A DNA stretch of 64,000 nt, from contig CAZWKQ010000003.1 of assembly GCA_964634005.1 (NCBI GenBank), positions 1 to 64,000 on the forward strand, given 5' to 3'. The stretch comes from CAZWKQ01 sp964634005. GTDB taxonomy: Bacteria; Bacteroidota; Bacteroidia; Bacteroidales; JACABE01. Below the pieces are notes generated by a model. That model saw only the letters and a program-made list of their open reading frames with translations, was not told the origin of the DNA and did not search any database. Shown here in pieces: positions 53,033 to 62,916 of the stretch; within the stretch, counting starts at the first letter, position 1; every line of letters begins with the position of its first letter. The translations under genes were made by a program, and so were the position numbers.

Positions 53033-54159
53033 TGGCTGGTTTATATATTCATGTCCCTTTTTGCTCAAAAAAGTGTAATTATTGCAATTTTTTTTCTTTG
53101 GCTTCAAAGAAGTTTATTGCACCTTATATTCAGGCTGTTAAGAAAGAAATTTATTTGCAAAAAAACTACCTAAATAATGAAATTATCGAATCAATATATT
53201 TTGGTGGAGGGACTCCGTCGTTATTGACTATTAATGACTTATCATTATTATTGGAAGAGGTTTACAAAAATCATAATTTAGCTCCCGATTGCGAAATAAC
53301 AATTGAGGCCAATCCTGAAAATTTAAATAAAGATTATTTAAAAGATTTGCATAAAATCGGTTTTAATCGCCTAAGTATTGGTATTCAATCGTTTTTCGAT
53401 GATGATTTAATTTATTTAGACAGAATTCATAACTCAAAACAAGCTTATACGGCTTTAGAAAATGCCAAAACATCAGATTTTAGAAATATATCAATAGATT
53501 TAATTTATGGAATTCCTACTTTAACTGATGAAATGTGGATAAGTAATATAAATAAAACATTAGAATTCAGTATTTCACATATTTCGGCATATTGTTTAAC
53601 GGTTGAAAACAGAACACCTCTTGATTTTTATATTAAAAATTCCAAATTACCTGAACCTTCGGAGGATGCTGCAATTGTTCAAATGGAAATACTTATTGAT
53701 TTACTCCAAAAAAACAATTATATTCATTATGAGATTTCAAATTTTTGTAAAGAAGGATTTTTCTCGAAACATAATTCAAACTATTGGAAACAAAAAAATT
53801 ATCTCGGATTAGGTCCTTCTGCACACTCATACAACGGCATTTCAAGGCAATGGAATATTTCAAATATTTCAGGATATATTGATGCTTTAAACAAAAGTAA
53901 AATCGAATTCGAATACGAGCTTTTAACAGAAAGCCAAAGATATAACGAATATATATTAACTTCTATAAGAACAATTTGGGGCGTAGATCTTGATAAAATC
54001 GAAAAGGATTTCGGAATAAACTTTCTCGAATTATTTATTAAAAATTCGAATAAACTAATCAAGGACGAACTTATTGAAAAAGTCGGCAATATTTATAAGC
54101 TGACAAAAAAAGGAATATTGTTTGCAGATAAAGTTGCTTTAGAACTTTTTTCTGATTAG
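53032..54159 (+). CDS. hemW: Radical SAM heme chaperone HemW
   Basis: 375 residues. The N-terminal HVPFCSKKCNYCNFFS has the radical-SAM cysteines C11, C15 and C18 in the HemW spacing (CxxxCxxC). IYFGGGTPSLL, IEANPENLN, RLSIGIQSF and IDLIYGIPT follow the radical SAM/HemN-like core. The C-terminal winged-helix-type HemW domain ends the protein (about 300-375, YNEYILTSIRTIWGVD). HemW inserts heme into proteins such as respiratory enzymes and is often misannotated as coproporphyrinogen oxidase HemN, which needs an extra cysteine context. Translation is coupled to the kinase gene. Confidence 0.93.
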   Translation: MAGLYIHVPFCSKKCNYCNFFSLASKKFIAPYIQAVKKEIYLQKNYLNNEIIESIYFGGGTPSLLTINDLSLLLEEVYKNHNLAPDCEITIEANPENLNKDYLKDLHKIGFNRLSIGIQSFFDDDLIYLDRIHNSKQAYTALENAKTSDFRNISIDLIYGIPTLTDEMWISNINKTLEFSISHISAYCLTVENRTPLDFYIKNSKLPEPSEDAAIVQMEILIDLLQKNNYIHYEISNFCKEGFFSKHNSNYWKQKNYLGLGPSAHSYNGISRQWNISNISGYIDALNKSKIEFEYELLTESQRYNEYILTSIRTIWGVDLDKIEKDFGINFLELFIKNSNKLIKDELIEKVGNIYKLTKKGILFADKVALELFSD

Positions 54160-54166
54160 TCAATAA

Positions 54167-55483
54167 TTAATAAGGGTGATTTTCGTAAAAACACTTCAAA
54201 CGCTGTTCTAATGCAGGGAATTGATTTCTTTGAACCAATGAAACACAAGCTCGCATTCCTTCTGTTTTTTCGCTACCTGTAATAGATAAAGATATTGCGC
54301 TTATCCCATAATAAAGTAGTTCTTTAAGCAGTTCTTCTCCTGAAAATCCGGGATACGAATAAGTAAAGTAAAATCCATCAGCAATAGGGTCGTCTAAATC
54401 TTTATCATAAACAATTTTAAATCCGTTTTGAGTAAACAGATTTTTCATTATATGTGCTTTTTTACCATATTCTATTACATCGTCTCTGAAATTAAAGGTG
54501 CCGTTATTTGCAGCTTTTAATATTGCTGCTAATGCGTATTGAGCCGAATGTGCCGTACCTGAGCTTAAAGCGTAAACTGTTCCGAATATCATTGCATTTC
54601 CAAAAATGTCGGAACCGAACCTTTTTGCAATATTGTCACTTTTAGTGTTAAATAAAGCATCCGAAATAACCATCATCCCGATACGTTGGCCTGCGTAGCT
54701 GAAAGCTTTGGAACTCGATATAAACAAAAGCCATTTATCTGTGTATTTAGCAACTGTGGGCTGAAATGGCGGTACTCCCGGTTTAGAGTAATCTTTACGG
54801 AAATCCATACCGAAATAAGCAAGGTCTTCCATCACAATAACGCCATATTTTTCTGACATTTCAGCTATTATTTTAAGCTCTTCTTCAGTAAAACAAATCC
54901 ACGAAGGGTTGTTGGGATTTGAATAAAGCATACATGAAATATTACCTTTACTCAAATATTCTTCAAGTTTACTTCTTAATTTTTCCCCTCTGTAATTGTA
55001 AACATCAAAGCTTTCAAATTTAATGTCGAGAACTCTGTGTTGTTGTTTATGCACAGGGAACCCTGGATCTAAAAATAACGTTGTATCTTTTCCTTTAAAA
55101 AGGTTGTTTATCAGTAAGAATGCGGCAAAACCTCCTTGCATCGATCCAACTGTAGGAATACACCCCATTGGATTAACATCAATATCGAGAAACAATTTGA
55201 CAAAGCGGGAAATTTCGTATTTAAGCTCAGGGATACCGTGAATATCGGGATAAATTGCGGCAACTCCCTGCTTTAGTGCCTCAATTTCGGCATTTACTCC
55301 AATTTGAGCCGGAGGTAAACCCGGAACTCCCATTTCCATTCTTACAAATTTTTCTCCACTTTCTTTTTCAATATCATCAACAAGCTTTTTTATAACCCTT
55401 ATTGAGGCTTTCCCAATATCGTTAATATTATTTTCTTTGATGAGTTTGTCAACAATCTCTCTTTTAATAGGTGTATCTTTCAT
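54167..55483 (-). CDS. PLP-dependent aminotransferase, class I/II
   Basis: 438 residues of aspartate-aminotransferase fold: MEMGVPGLPP near the N-terminus, YPDIHGIPELKYEISRF, LYSNPNNPSW with the carboxylate-contact Asn, VIVMEDLAYFGMDF with the PLP Asp/Tyr, and FISSSKAFSYAGQRIG with the PLP lysine. The substrate is not obvious; it differs from standard AspC and HisC in its start and C-terminal region (GISAISLSITGSEKTEGMR). No pathway genes are adjacent. It has its own promoter on the minus strand and converges with hemW, the two stops being only 7 bases apart. Confidence 0.88.
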   Translation of the reverse strand: MKDTPIKREIVDKLIKENNINDIGKASIRVIKKLVDDIEKESGEKFVRMEMGVPGLPPAQIGVNAEIEALKQGVAAIYPDIHGIPELKYEISRFVKLFLDIDVNPMGCIPTVGSMQGGFAAFLLINNLFKGKDTTLFLDPGFPVHKQQHRVLDIKFESFDVYNYRGEKLRSKLEEYLSKGNISCMLYSNPNNPSWICFTEEELKIIAEMSEKYGVIVMEDLAYFGMDFRKDYSKPGVPPFQPTVAKYTDKWLLFISSSKAFSYAGQRIGMMVISDALFNTKSDNIAKRFGSDIFGNAMIFGTVYALSSGTAHSAQYALAAILKAANNGTFNFRDDVIEYGKKAHIMKNLFTQNGFKIVYDKDLDDPIADGFYFTYSYPGFSGEELLKELLYYGISAISLSITGSEKTEGMRACVSLVQRNQFPALEQRLKCFYENHPY

Positions 55484-55508
55484 TTCGTATCTCTGTTGGA
55501 ATCGCTTT

Positions 55509-55539
55509 CAAAAGTATAAATATTTTTAAATCTACACAA
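55509..55539 (-). promoter_or_regulatory. Promoter of the aminotransferase gene
   Basis: Minus-strand TTG (55539-55537), a 20-bp spacer and a perfect -7 TACTTTTG (55516-55509) end 25 bases before the ATG. Confidence 0.58.
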
Positions 55540-55564
55540 TCAAAATTGTTTAAAATTTTTAAAT

Positions 55565-55596
55565 AAAAAAGGCTGATTCGAAACCGAAATCAGCCT
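55565..55596 (-). terminator. Terminator of the LruC-domain gene
   Basis: AGGCTGAT and ATCAGCCT (55570-55596), with a TCG/CGA extension and one bulged A, form the stem. The minus strand then runs into a U6 tract. Confidence 0.78.
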
Positions 55597-55619
55597 GATT
55601 AACATATGAAAACAAAATA

Positions 55620-57917
55620 TTACTTTTTAGGATTAGAATACGAATAATGATAAATCAACGAATTATTTCTGTATCCCAATATATCTTTATACCAGTCATT
55701 TTTAACAGTTCCACCCGATTGAGCCCATGTAGCAAAATAGGGGAATGCATTGACAATATCGACTTTTTCATAAGGGTAATCTATTTCTTCGGGGACGTTT
55801 ATAGCCCAAGGAAGATTAGTTGATGTTCTGAAGTAAACGTTACCGTTCGATGCGTCATCGCCACTTCCTAATAGTGATAAACTCATTAACGAAGTTGGTA
55901 TATTGTTAACACCGTGAATTTCATGCCCTCTGTTTTGTGTTCTGAAGATAAAATAATTGAAAGGTGCATTACCAACTAACCCTAAATCAATAGGTGTAGA
56001 GAATTTTATTACTAAATTAATCGGGTAAGCTTCTACAGTTGTTGTATTTGGTTCGGTATTAATAAAATTGCTGTTAACCGGATTGATAAGGTGAGAAGTT
56101 TTATCGAACACAATTATAACTGCTTTTGATTGTCCATTCTCAGTTCCGTTGGCAGCAATTGAAAGATTATGACCGCTACTTAATGATGTCCCTGCAACTG
56201 ATTGAATTTGATTTGGCAATAAATTATCAAACTGAACTGCGAAACCGTTTGATATTGAACCGCCTTTGGCTTTTATTTTGTAATTCAATATAAGTTCTAC
56301 TGCTTTATTTGAGGCATTAGTAATAGTGTTAGCTTTGTAATTAATAACTAAATCATTAAAATCGTAATCACCTTTGTATGGCCATAAATCTTCGAAAAGT
56401 AATGTACCAAAAGTAGATGCACCCGGAGAATAATTATTAAAAGCCTTTGTAGGATCATTTGGGTAATCATCTTGTGAATCGGCTACTCCGTCACCGTCCG
56501 AATCAACAATTTGTATTTGTCCTAATCCGGGACTACATTCTGATGCAGGTATAAAATTTGTAATGTTATTATTAGTCACATAAGTGGCTCCTCCTTGGAA
56601 AGATACTCCTTGGGGAGGAGTAGGACTGTTTCCGCTAAGCTCAATTTTTGATTTTATTAATGATCCCCACATATCAACGAAAACACCTGTTACTTTAACG
56701 CTGTTTGTGCTTACATCTCCCTGTATAGTGCCGTAATATTCCATATCTTTAGTAAGAAGTAAGCTTTTATCTCTAAGTTTAACCAAAGCTGTACTGCTTC
56801 CGAAGAATTTACCACCGACAATAACAGATGTTCCCGATGCAGGTTCGCTAAGCAATGTTGTTGCATTTATTGACATATTATTATCTACAACAATTTTACA
56901 CTGATTTTCAAGAGTTATGCCGTTAGCAGTAAAATTTTTAATAACGTATAATGAGTTATAATTTGATAATGGTTTGTTAACCTCGAAATTATTTTCGAAA
57001 ATCATGTCTCCGTAGTTCTTTATAAAAGCTGTTGAAGAGGTAGTAGTGTTTTGAACTGTTTTAAAATAAGCGTAATTTTCAATCGATCCGTTTATGGCTG
57101 CAGACCATAGATTTACAATAAAGTTACCATAGTTAACATATTTTACCGTTGATTGTTGACTGTTTATGCTGTTTATTAATACTTCGCCATTTGTATAAAC
57201 ATAAAGTGAAGAATAACTGTACATATTTACATTACTATTTATTGTTAATTTAGCATTCGGAAGTACTTCAATTTTGCAATTATTGCCCAATTCGTTTGAG
57301 ATAATAGTAACATTATTGTTTATCTTAAGAGTTCCTCCCCCGTTCCATGGTTCCCAATTTATATTTCCGTTGAAATTGCTGTTGATAATGTAAATCTGAT
57401 TGTTTTTTATAGTAATAGTACCCGAGGTTTGAGTAATTATAACATTTGCCGAAGTGCCTGGTCCATAATTAGTCTGATAAGGAAGGCTTTTAAGCGTACC
57501 GGTTTTTTTGTTGTTAAATTCTACAACTATATTTTGTCCTGTAATTGTTGTCTTTTTCAGATCAATATTACCGTTAGGACTAGCTCTTTGTATCCACAAC
57601 TCCTGAATTGAAGCCGGAATATTAATATTAACATGATAAGGGATTCCTTGTTTAGCACTGCCCTTAGCAATTGGTTTTGAGCCTGTGTAAGGATTTTCAG
57701 TAAAAATCGAAACAATATCAAATAGCTGAGTTCCATTATCAGACACATTGATACTTACGCTTATATCTTTTGTTGATTTCCATACAAAATTATCAGGCAC
57801 TTTCAGGTCGGTAGTTTTATTCACAATCACTTCCTTTTGTATGTCATCTTCTTTACTACACGATATATTTAATGCTATTAAAAGCATAAATACTAAAAGT
57901 AAATTTAAATTTTTCAT
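55620..57917 (-). CDS. LruC-domain surface lipoprotein
   Basis: 765 residues. Lipobox LIALNISCSKEDD marks a lipoprotein (Cys near 20). Asn/Val-rich, repetitive strands from about 130 to 430 (IKNNQIYIINSNFNGN, LKINNNVTIISNELGN) look like a right-handed beta-helix. DSDGDGVADSQDDYPNDP (about 473-490) is a thrombospondin type 3-like calcium repeat. The LruC domain follows (about 500-740: FGTLLFEDLWPYKGDYDFND, FIFRTQNRGHEIHG). Such proteins are found on the cell surface of Leptospira and Bacteroidota. A structural or adhesive surface role is likely; there is no T9SS sorting domain. It is a single-gene unit with its own terminator. Confidence 0.82.
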   Translation of the reverse strand: MKNLNLLLVFMLLIALNISCSKEDDIQKEVIVNKTTDLKVPDNFVWKSTKDISVSINVSDNGTQLFDIVSIFTENPYTGSKPIAKGSAKQGIPYHVNINIPASIQELWIQRASPNGNIDLKKTTITGQNIVVEFNNKKTGTLKSLPYQTNYGPGTSANVIITQTSGTITIKNNQIYIINSNFNGNINWEPWNGGGTLKINNNVTIISNELGNNCKIEVLPNAKLTINSNVNMYSYSSLYVYTNGEVLINSINSQQSTVKYVNYGNFIVNLWSAAINGSIENYAYFKTVQNTTTSSTAFIKNYGDMIFENNFEVNKPLSNYNSLYVIKNFTANGITLENQCKIVVDNNMSINATTLLSEPASGTSVIVGGKFFGSSTALVKLRDKSLLLTKDMEYYGTIQGDVSTNSVKVTGVFVDMWGSLIKSKIELSGNSPTPPQGVSFQGGATYVTNNNITNFIPASECSPGLGQIQIVDSDGDGVADSQDDYPNDPTKAFNNYSPGASTFGTLLFEDLWPYKGDYDFNDLVINYKANTITNASNKAVELILNYKIKAKGGSISNGFAVQFDNLLPNQIQSVAGTSLSSGHNLSIAANGTENGQSKAVIIVFDKTSHLINPVNSNFINTEPNTTTVEAYPINLVIKFSTPIDLGLVGNAPFNYFIFRTQNRGHEIHGVNNIPTSLMSLSLLGSGDDASNGNVYFRTSTNLPWAINVPEEIDYPYEKVDIVNAFPYFATWAQSGGTVKNDWYKDILGYRNNSLIYHYSYSNPKK

Positions 57918-58215
57918 AATGTTAATTTTTTATTAATATAACCATATCAATATTTATACCAATTTATTTAAAGTAATGATTAACAATTATATAAATCAAA
58001 CATAATGAAATATAAAGTACCATTTAGGGAGTTTTTTTTTATAATTAGAATATAATAAATTTAAGTAAAATTAATATAAAAAAAATATTGTTTAAAAAAC
58101 ACATTATCAATTACATATAAAATTTTATTTTTGACATTTCGGTTATATTGTTTAAAGCTAAATAACGCGGACAGTATAATTAATTATTTTTGTAGAAAAA
58201 TTAAAATTATAAAAA
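57918..58215. other. 298-bp divergent intergenic region between LruC gene and alkaline phosphatase
   Basis: Very AT-rich. On the plus strand a -7-like TATTTTTG (58185-58192) lies 23 bases before the phosphatase ATG, without a -33 at standard spacing. I see no clear minus-strand promoter, hairpin, RNA gene or small ORF. Confidence 0.5.
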
Positions 58216-59325
58216 ATGAATAATAAATTAATATTCAACAAATTATATTTATTGGTATTTATATTTACTTTCTGCTTTGGTTTTTATTCATATACTTTAT
58301 TGGGACAGCAACCCAAACAAATTAAAAAGCCTAAGAACGTAATTATAATGATAGGTGATGGAATGGGTACCGCACAGATTTATGCTGCATTGACTGTTAA
58401 AAAAGATAGACTAAATATTGCAAGGTGTAAAAATATAGGGTTTCATAAAACATATTCCTCTGATAGTTTTATAACCGATTCGGGTGCAGGAGGGACAGCC
58501 ATATCAACGGGTTCAAAAACTAAGAATGGTTATATTGCAATGGATAGCTCGAAAAAGCCATTAAAAACAATACTCGAGAAAGCAGAAGACAATAAGTTGT
58601 CAACAGGGATAGTAGTTGCTTGTGCTGTTACTCATGCTACACCTGCTGCTTTTATTGCACATGTGCCCGACAGAGAACTTTACGAAGATATTGCAACATG
58701 GTACACCAAAACAGATATTGATGTTTTTATTGGCGGAGGAAGAAAGTATTTCGAAAACAGAAGCGATAAAAGAAATTTAACAGATAGTTTGATAAAACGC
58801 AATTATCAGTTAATTTATGATTTAAATAAACTATCAACGGTGACAAATGGTAAATTAGCTGCCTTATTGTATGAAAATCACCCGCCAAAAGCTACTGAAA
58901 ACCGTGGTAATATGCTAAGTATTTCTTCTTCAAAAGCATTGTCATTGCTTGAGAAGAATAAAAAAGGCTTTTTTATGATGATAGAAGGTTCGCAAATAGA
59001 TTGGGCCGGACATGATAATGATGAAAAATATTTACTTGCCGAAATGCTTGATTTTGATGATGCAGTAGGAGTTGTTCTCGATTATGCTCAAAAAAACGGT
59101 GAAACGCTTGTTATTATTACAGGCGATCATGAAACCGGCGGTTATTCAATATTAGGTGGTGACTGGAATGCCGGTAAAGTATCTGGGAAATTTTCAACAA
59201 ACGACCACAGCGCAGTTATGGTTCCAATTTTTTCATTTGGCCCCGGTTCCGAAAATTTCACGGGAATAATTGAAAATACTGATATATTTCATAAAGTTAA
59301 TCAATTATTGTTTGGTAATCATTAA
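58216..59325 (+). CDS. Alkaline phosphatase
   Basis: 369 residues with an N-terminal signal/anchor (about 8-30), acting in the periplasm or at the surface. Metal-site motifs: IMIGDGMGTAQ (zinc Asp), TDSGAGGTAISTGSKT with the Ser nucleophile following the Asp, AHVPDRELYEDIA, EGSQIDWAGHDNDE and ITGDHETGGYS. It is shorter than E. coli PhoA (471) but within the Bacteroidota/Bacillus range. It releases phosphate from phosphomonoesters. I see no PhoB-type box, which does not exclude phosphate control. The gene precedes porW in the same direction after 115 bp. Confidence 0.94.
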   Translation: MNNKLIFNKLYLLVFIFTFCFGFYSYTLLGQQPKQIKKPKNVIIMIGDGMGTAQIYAALTVKKDRLNIARCKNIGFHKTYSSDSFITDSGAGGTAISTGSKTKNGYIAMDSSKKPLKTILEKAEDNKLSTGIVVACAVTHATPAAFIAHVPDRELYEDIATWYTKTDIDVFIGGGRKYFENRSDKRNLTDSLIKRNYQLIYDLNKLSTVTNGKLAALLYENHPPKATENRGNMLSISSSKALSLLEKNKKGFFMMIEGSQIDWAGHDNDEKYLLAEMLDFDDAVGVVLDYAQKNGETLVIITGDHETGGYSILGGDWNAGKVSGKFSTNDHSAVMVPIFSFGPGSENFTGIIENTDIFHKVNQLLFGNH

Positions 59326-59399
59326 TATAGCTCGATTTTAGGCACTTTATTTTATTTATTTCATTTTCGTTTTTTAAATACTAATTTCGGAAAATAAAA

Positions 59400-59407
59400 T
59401 AAATTTG
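59400..59407 (+). promoter_or_regulatory. -7 element TAAATTTG for porW
   Basis: A perfect TAnnTTTG covers the TTG codon at 59405, so that codon is unlikely to be the start. No -33 TTG is found at standard spacing. Confidence 0.45.
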
Positions 59408-59440
59408 CAAAAAAAGTGTTATTGTTACAAAAAGAAAAAT

Positions 59441-62221
59441 TTGATTTCGAGAAGACATATTTATTTTATATCTACCTTGCTGCTTTCTGCAGCTTTGTTT
59501 AGTTGTTCTACAACAAAAAATACTTTTACGCGTAGGGTTTATCATAATCTTACTGCTCATTATAATGCCTATTGGAATGGTAATGAGAGTTTAAAAGAGG
59601 GTGTTAATTTTCTAAACAAAAATAATAAGGATAATTATTCCAAAGTTCTTCCTGTATATTCGTTTGGTACTTTTGATGAAGCTCAAAAGGTTGTTCCACA
59701 GATGGACAGAGCAATTGAAAAAGGAGCGAAAGTTATTAAACTACATTCAATTTATATTAAAGGTAAGGAATACGTAAATTGGATAGATGATGCCTATTTG
59801 CTTATAGGAAAGGCAAATCATTATAAACAGGATTATAGGGCTGCAACGCGAACTTTTAATTTTATAATCAACCAATATAAAAATAATCCGATTAAATATG
59901 ATGCCATGATATGGCTTGCATTATCGAGTACACAATTGGGAGAATATGGCGTCGCTCAATCGAATCTTGATCAGGTTAACAATAAAATTAATCTTGGGAA
60001 AGCTCCTAAATATTTATTAAGGGACTTCAATACTGCTTATGCAAATTTTTATGTAAAACAAGAAAATTATACACCGGCAATCGATTATTTAATTCCGGCA
60101 ATTAAACTAAATAAAAAGAAAGACACAAAAACACGTTTACGCTTTATATTAGCTCAAATATACCAACTAAACGGCGATTTGGCGAAAGCAAGTGAAAATT
60201 ATCATCTTGTTATCAAAAAAAATCCTCCTTACGAAATGGCTTTCAATGCCAAAATTAATATGGCTATGTGCTATGATGCAGCTACCGGCGACAGTAAAAC
60301 TTTAGAAAAAAGACTAGTAAAAATGCTCAAGGATCAAAAGAACAAAGAGTATCTTAACCAGATTTATTATGCGTTGGCTGAAGTTGCATTACGCAACAAA
60401 GATTATAACAAAGCTGTTGAATATCTGAAACTTTCAGTTAGTTCGAGTACGGGAAACAATTATCAAAAAGCCATATCAGCACTTAAACTTGCCGATTTAT
60501 ATTTCGACCGTACAGAATATGAAAAAGCACAAGCTTATTACGACAGTACAATTATGTTTCTGCCGAAAACACATGATAAATGGGAGGTAATTAAAAGTAA
60601 GGCAGATGTTTTGAACGAATTGGTTAAAAATATCAATATTGTCAGAGTTGAAGATAGTTTGCAATACATGGCAAAACTAAAGCCTTCGGAAAGAGATATG
60701 ATTATTAATAATGCCATTGCGGCGATATTAAAAGAGGAACAGAAAAAAGCCGAAGAAGAAAATGCCAATAGGCAGGCTCTTAATGTGCTTCAGTCGGGAA
60801 ATCAAAACAAAGGAAATACACAGGGTGCAGCAGGTGAATGGTATTTCTACAACACATCGGCAATGAGTTTCGGATTTACCGAATTTAAAAAGAAATGGGG
60901 TAAACGTAAGCTCGAAGATTTATGGAGAATTAGTAACAAGCAAACTTTCGAGTTTAGCGAAGACATGAAAAATAAAGACAAAAGCAGCGATGACCCAAAT
61001 GATACCCTTGCTGCTGTTACAAATCCTAAGAATCGTAATTTTTATCTCAAAAATCTTCCTCTAACTGAAGAAAAGATGAAAATCTCTAACGAAAAAATTC
61101 AGGAAGCACTGTATAATACCGGATTTATTTATTACGAAGGGCTAAAAGATTTGAATAAAGCAAGAGAAGCCTTTGATACTCTTCTATACCGATATCCTAA
61201 CGGAATTAAAACCGCAAGCGCATATTATCAACTTTATAGATTATATGGCGATTTAGAGAATAAAAGTAAACGTGATTATTATAAAAACCTGATAATTCAG
61301 AATTATCCCGAAAGTGATTATGCTAAAATTCTCTCTGACCCTGAATATTACAAACAATTACAAAAGAAAAAAAACGAAAGCAATATACTTTACGAAGAAA
61401 CATATCAGGCTTTTTTAAATGCTAATTATAACAAGGTTATTAATAACTTCAACATAGCATCGGAAAAGTATTCTACAAGTCCTGTTTTCCCTAAATTTAG
61501 TTATCTTGAAACATTATCTCGAGGAAAAATATTCGGTAAAGATACCTTGGTAGCTTCACTCCATAGATTTATCAATACTTTTAAAGGACATGAAATTATA
61601 CCTTTAGCACAGGCAGTATTAGACTTTGTCAATAAAGGTAATGAAATCAGTATGGCAGGGAGTAGTACTTCTATTAATAGCAATGAAAACAATAAACCCA
61701 AAAAACCTTCAGTAAAAAAGGAAGAACAGCCTTTAAAAACCGAGACGCCAACTAATAATAAAGCGAATGAAGCAACCCAGTTAACTGCTCATAAGGAAGC
61801 CGATACAAGCAATATACAAAACACAAAACCTAAAAAAATTGAAAATTCTTTGTATAAATTCGACAGTAAAACAACTCACTTTTTCATTTTAATAGTCGAT
61901 GCATCAAAAGTAAATATTAATGTACTAAAAGTTAAAATCTCCGATTTCAATCGTAAGCATTACGCTTCCAACAATCTGACGGTTACAAGTGTCATTTACA
62001 ATCAAAATACTCATTTAATATCTGTTGAACAATTTATGAATGCCGGCGATGCTATTAATTATTACAAGAGCATTACAGCCGACAGTTATATTTATTCAAA
62101 TCTCAATAAAGAAAATTCTGCCGACTTTGTAATTACCACCGAAAACTTTACTACATTTTACAAATTAAAAGACATTGACGGGTATAAAAAGTTTTTTGAA
62201 TCAGCTTATTTATCGCAATAG
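59441..62221 (+). CDS. porW: T9SS-associated TPR lipoprotein PorW/SprE
   Basis: The TTG at 59441 gives 926 residues (MISRRHIY start). The TTG at 59405 adds 12 residues but lies in the -7 promoter box. Signal peptide with lipobox ALFSCST, then NTFTRRVYHNLTAHYNAYWN, the hallmark of PorW/SprE. TPR-type repeats fill the middle (YLLIGKANHYKQDYRAATR, QIYYALAEVALRNKDYNKA, TGFIYYEGLKDLNKAREAF). A lysine-rich low-complexity stretch (about 760-800) precedes a C-terminal SPOR-like beta domain (THFFILIVDASKVN). PorW links the SprA-side translocon to the PorK/N rings and is needed for T9SS export. Loss would block all type A/B cargo in this window. Confidence 0.9.
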   Translation: MISRRHIYFISTLLLSAALFSCSTTKNTFTRRVYHNLTAHYNAYWNGNESLKEGVNFLNKNNKDNYSKVLPVYSFGTFDEAQKVVPQMDRAIEKGAKVIKLHSIYIKGKEYVNWIDDAYLLIGKANHYKQDYRAATRTFNFIINQYKNNPIKYDAMIWLALSSTQLGEYGVAQSNLDQVNNKINLGKAPKYLLRDFNTAYANFYVKQENYTPAIDYLIPAIKLNKKKDTKTRLRFILAQIYQLNGDLAKASENYHLVIKKNPPYEMAFNAKINMAMCYDAATGDSKTLEKRLVKMLKDQKNKEYLNQIYYALAEVALRNKDYNKAVEYLKLSVSSSTGNNYQKAISALKLADLYFDRTEYEKAQAYYDSTIMFLPKTHDKWEVIKSKADVLNELVKNINIVRVEDSLQYMAKLKPSERDMIINNAIAAILKEEQKKAEEENANRQALNVLQSGNQNKGNTQGAAGEWYFYNTSAMSFGFTEFKKKWGKRKLEDLWRISNKQTFEFSEDMKNKDKSSDDPNDTLAAVTNPKNRNFYLKNLPLTEEKMKISNEKIQEALYNTGFIYYEGLKDLNKAREAFDTLLYRYPNGIKTASAYYQLYRLYGDLENKSKRDYYKNLIIQNYPESDYAKILSDPEYYKQLQKKKNESNILYEETYQAFLNANYNKVINNFNIASEKYSTSPVFPKFSYLETLSRGKIFGKDTLVASLHRFINTFKGHEIIPLAQAVLDFVNKGNEISMAGSSTSINSNENNKPKKPSVKKEEQPLKTETPTNNKANEATQLTAHKEADTSNIQNTKPKKIENSLYKFDSKTTHFFILIVDASKVNINVLKVKISDFNRKHYASNNLTVTSVIYNQNTHLISVEQFMNAGDAINYYKSITADSYIYSNLNKENSADFVITTENFTTFYKLKDIDGYKKFFESAYLSQ

Positions 62222-62279
62222 AAAATTTCACATTCAGAAAATTTAAGAAAATTTATTTTTTTTTCATCTTATCATATTG

Positions 62280-62287
62280 TAGTTTTG
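62280..62287 (+). promoter_or_regulatory. -7 element TAGTTTTG before the bactofilin/atpZ unit
   Basis: A perfect TAnnTTTG lies 38 bases before the bactofilin ATG. Confidence 0.4.
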
Positions 62288-62325
62288 TATTTTGTAACTT
62301 TTATATATTTATAAAAAACTAAACT

Positions 62326-62718
62326 ATGGCAAAGGTAAATGAAATAGATTCCTCATCTATAAATATATTAGGTGCAGGGACTAGCGTTAAAGGTGAAATA
62401 ACTGCTAATGGAGACTTCAGAATAGATGGAACGCTTATTGGAACTATAACTGCAAAGGGAAAATTAGTTATAGGTGCTACAGGTAATGTAGAAGGAGAAA
62501 TTAATTGCCAAAATGCCGATTTTTCGGGAGTGATAAATGCAAATGTTAATGTAACAGAGCTATTGTCGCTAAAAAGCACAGCGAAACTCAATGGAGATAT
62601 TACCGTTAATAAACTTTCAATAGAACCGGGTGCTCAATTTTCAGGTTCGTGTAATATGAATACAACAAAAAAAACAGTTAATTACACTTCTGTGGTTGAT
62701 GAAACTGAAAAATCCTAA
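62326..62718 (+). CDS. Bactofilin (polymer-forming cytoskeletal protein)
   Basis: 130 residues. The central ~95 residues are a right-handed beta-helix of DUF583/bactofilin type: TSVKGEITANGDFRIDGTLIG, GKLVIGATGNVEGEINCQN, LLSLKSTAKLNGDITVNKL, with short polar ends. Bactofilins polymerise without nucleotide and scaffold cell-shape or envelope machinery. It starts 104 bp after porW and overlaps the start of atpZ by 20 bases, so it is cotranslated with the ATP-synthase accessory gene. The same porW-bactofilin-atpZ order is familiar in Bacteroidota. Confidence 0.92.
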   Translation: MAKVNEIDSSSINILGAGTSVKGEITANGDFRIDGTLIGTITAKGKLVIGATGNVEGEINCQNADFSGVINANVNVTELLSLKSTAKLNGDITVNKLSIEPGAQFSGSCNMNTTKKTVNYTSVVDETEKS

Positions 62719-62911
62719 AAAATCACTAAACGATTATGCTAAATATTCTTCCATTGCTTTTCAGATGGTTGTTATTATTTTATTGGGAACATATCTTGGA
62801 GTAAAACTGGATGAATGGCTAAACATTAACAAACCGGTTTTTACACTGTTTTTTTCTTTATTATCTGTAGTTTTAGCAATTTATTATGTTGTTAAAGACT
62901 TACTTAAATAA
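62699..62911 (+). CDS. AtpZ/AtpI-family small membrane protein
   Basis: 70 residues from the ATG at 62699 (a TTG lies one codon upstream). Two membrane helices (about 14-34 and 41-63) are joined by VKLDEWLNINKP. YSSIAFQMVVIILLGTYLGVK and LSVVLAIYYVVKDLLK are the AtpZ pattern. These proteins are encoded at the start of F0F1 ATP-synthase operons and are linked to Mg2+/Ca2+ transport or ring assembly. The ATG lies inside the end of the bactofilin gene. No atpB follows within the window. Confidence 0.88.
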   Translation: MKLKNPKKSLNDYAKYSSIAFQMVVIILLGTYLGVKLDEWLNINKPVFTLFFSLLSVVLAIYYVVKDLLK

Positions 62912-62916
62912 ATTTT

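Noticed and set aside
53032..54159. Coproporphyrinogen III oxidase (hemN)
   Set aside because: The cysteine spacing and ~375-residue length fit HemW; HemN is longer with a different N-terminal region.
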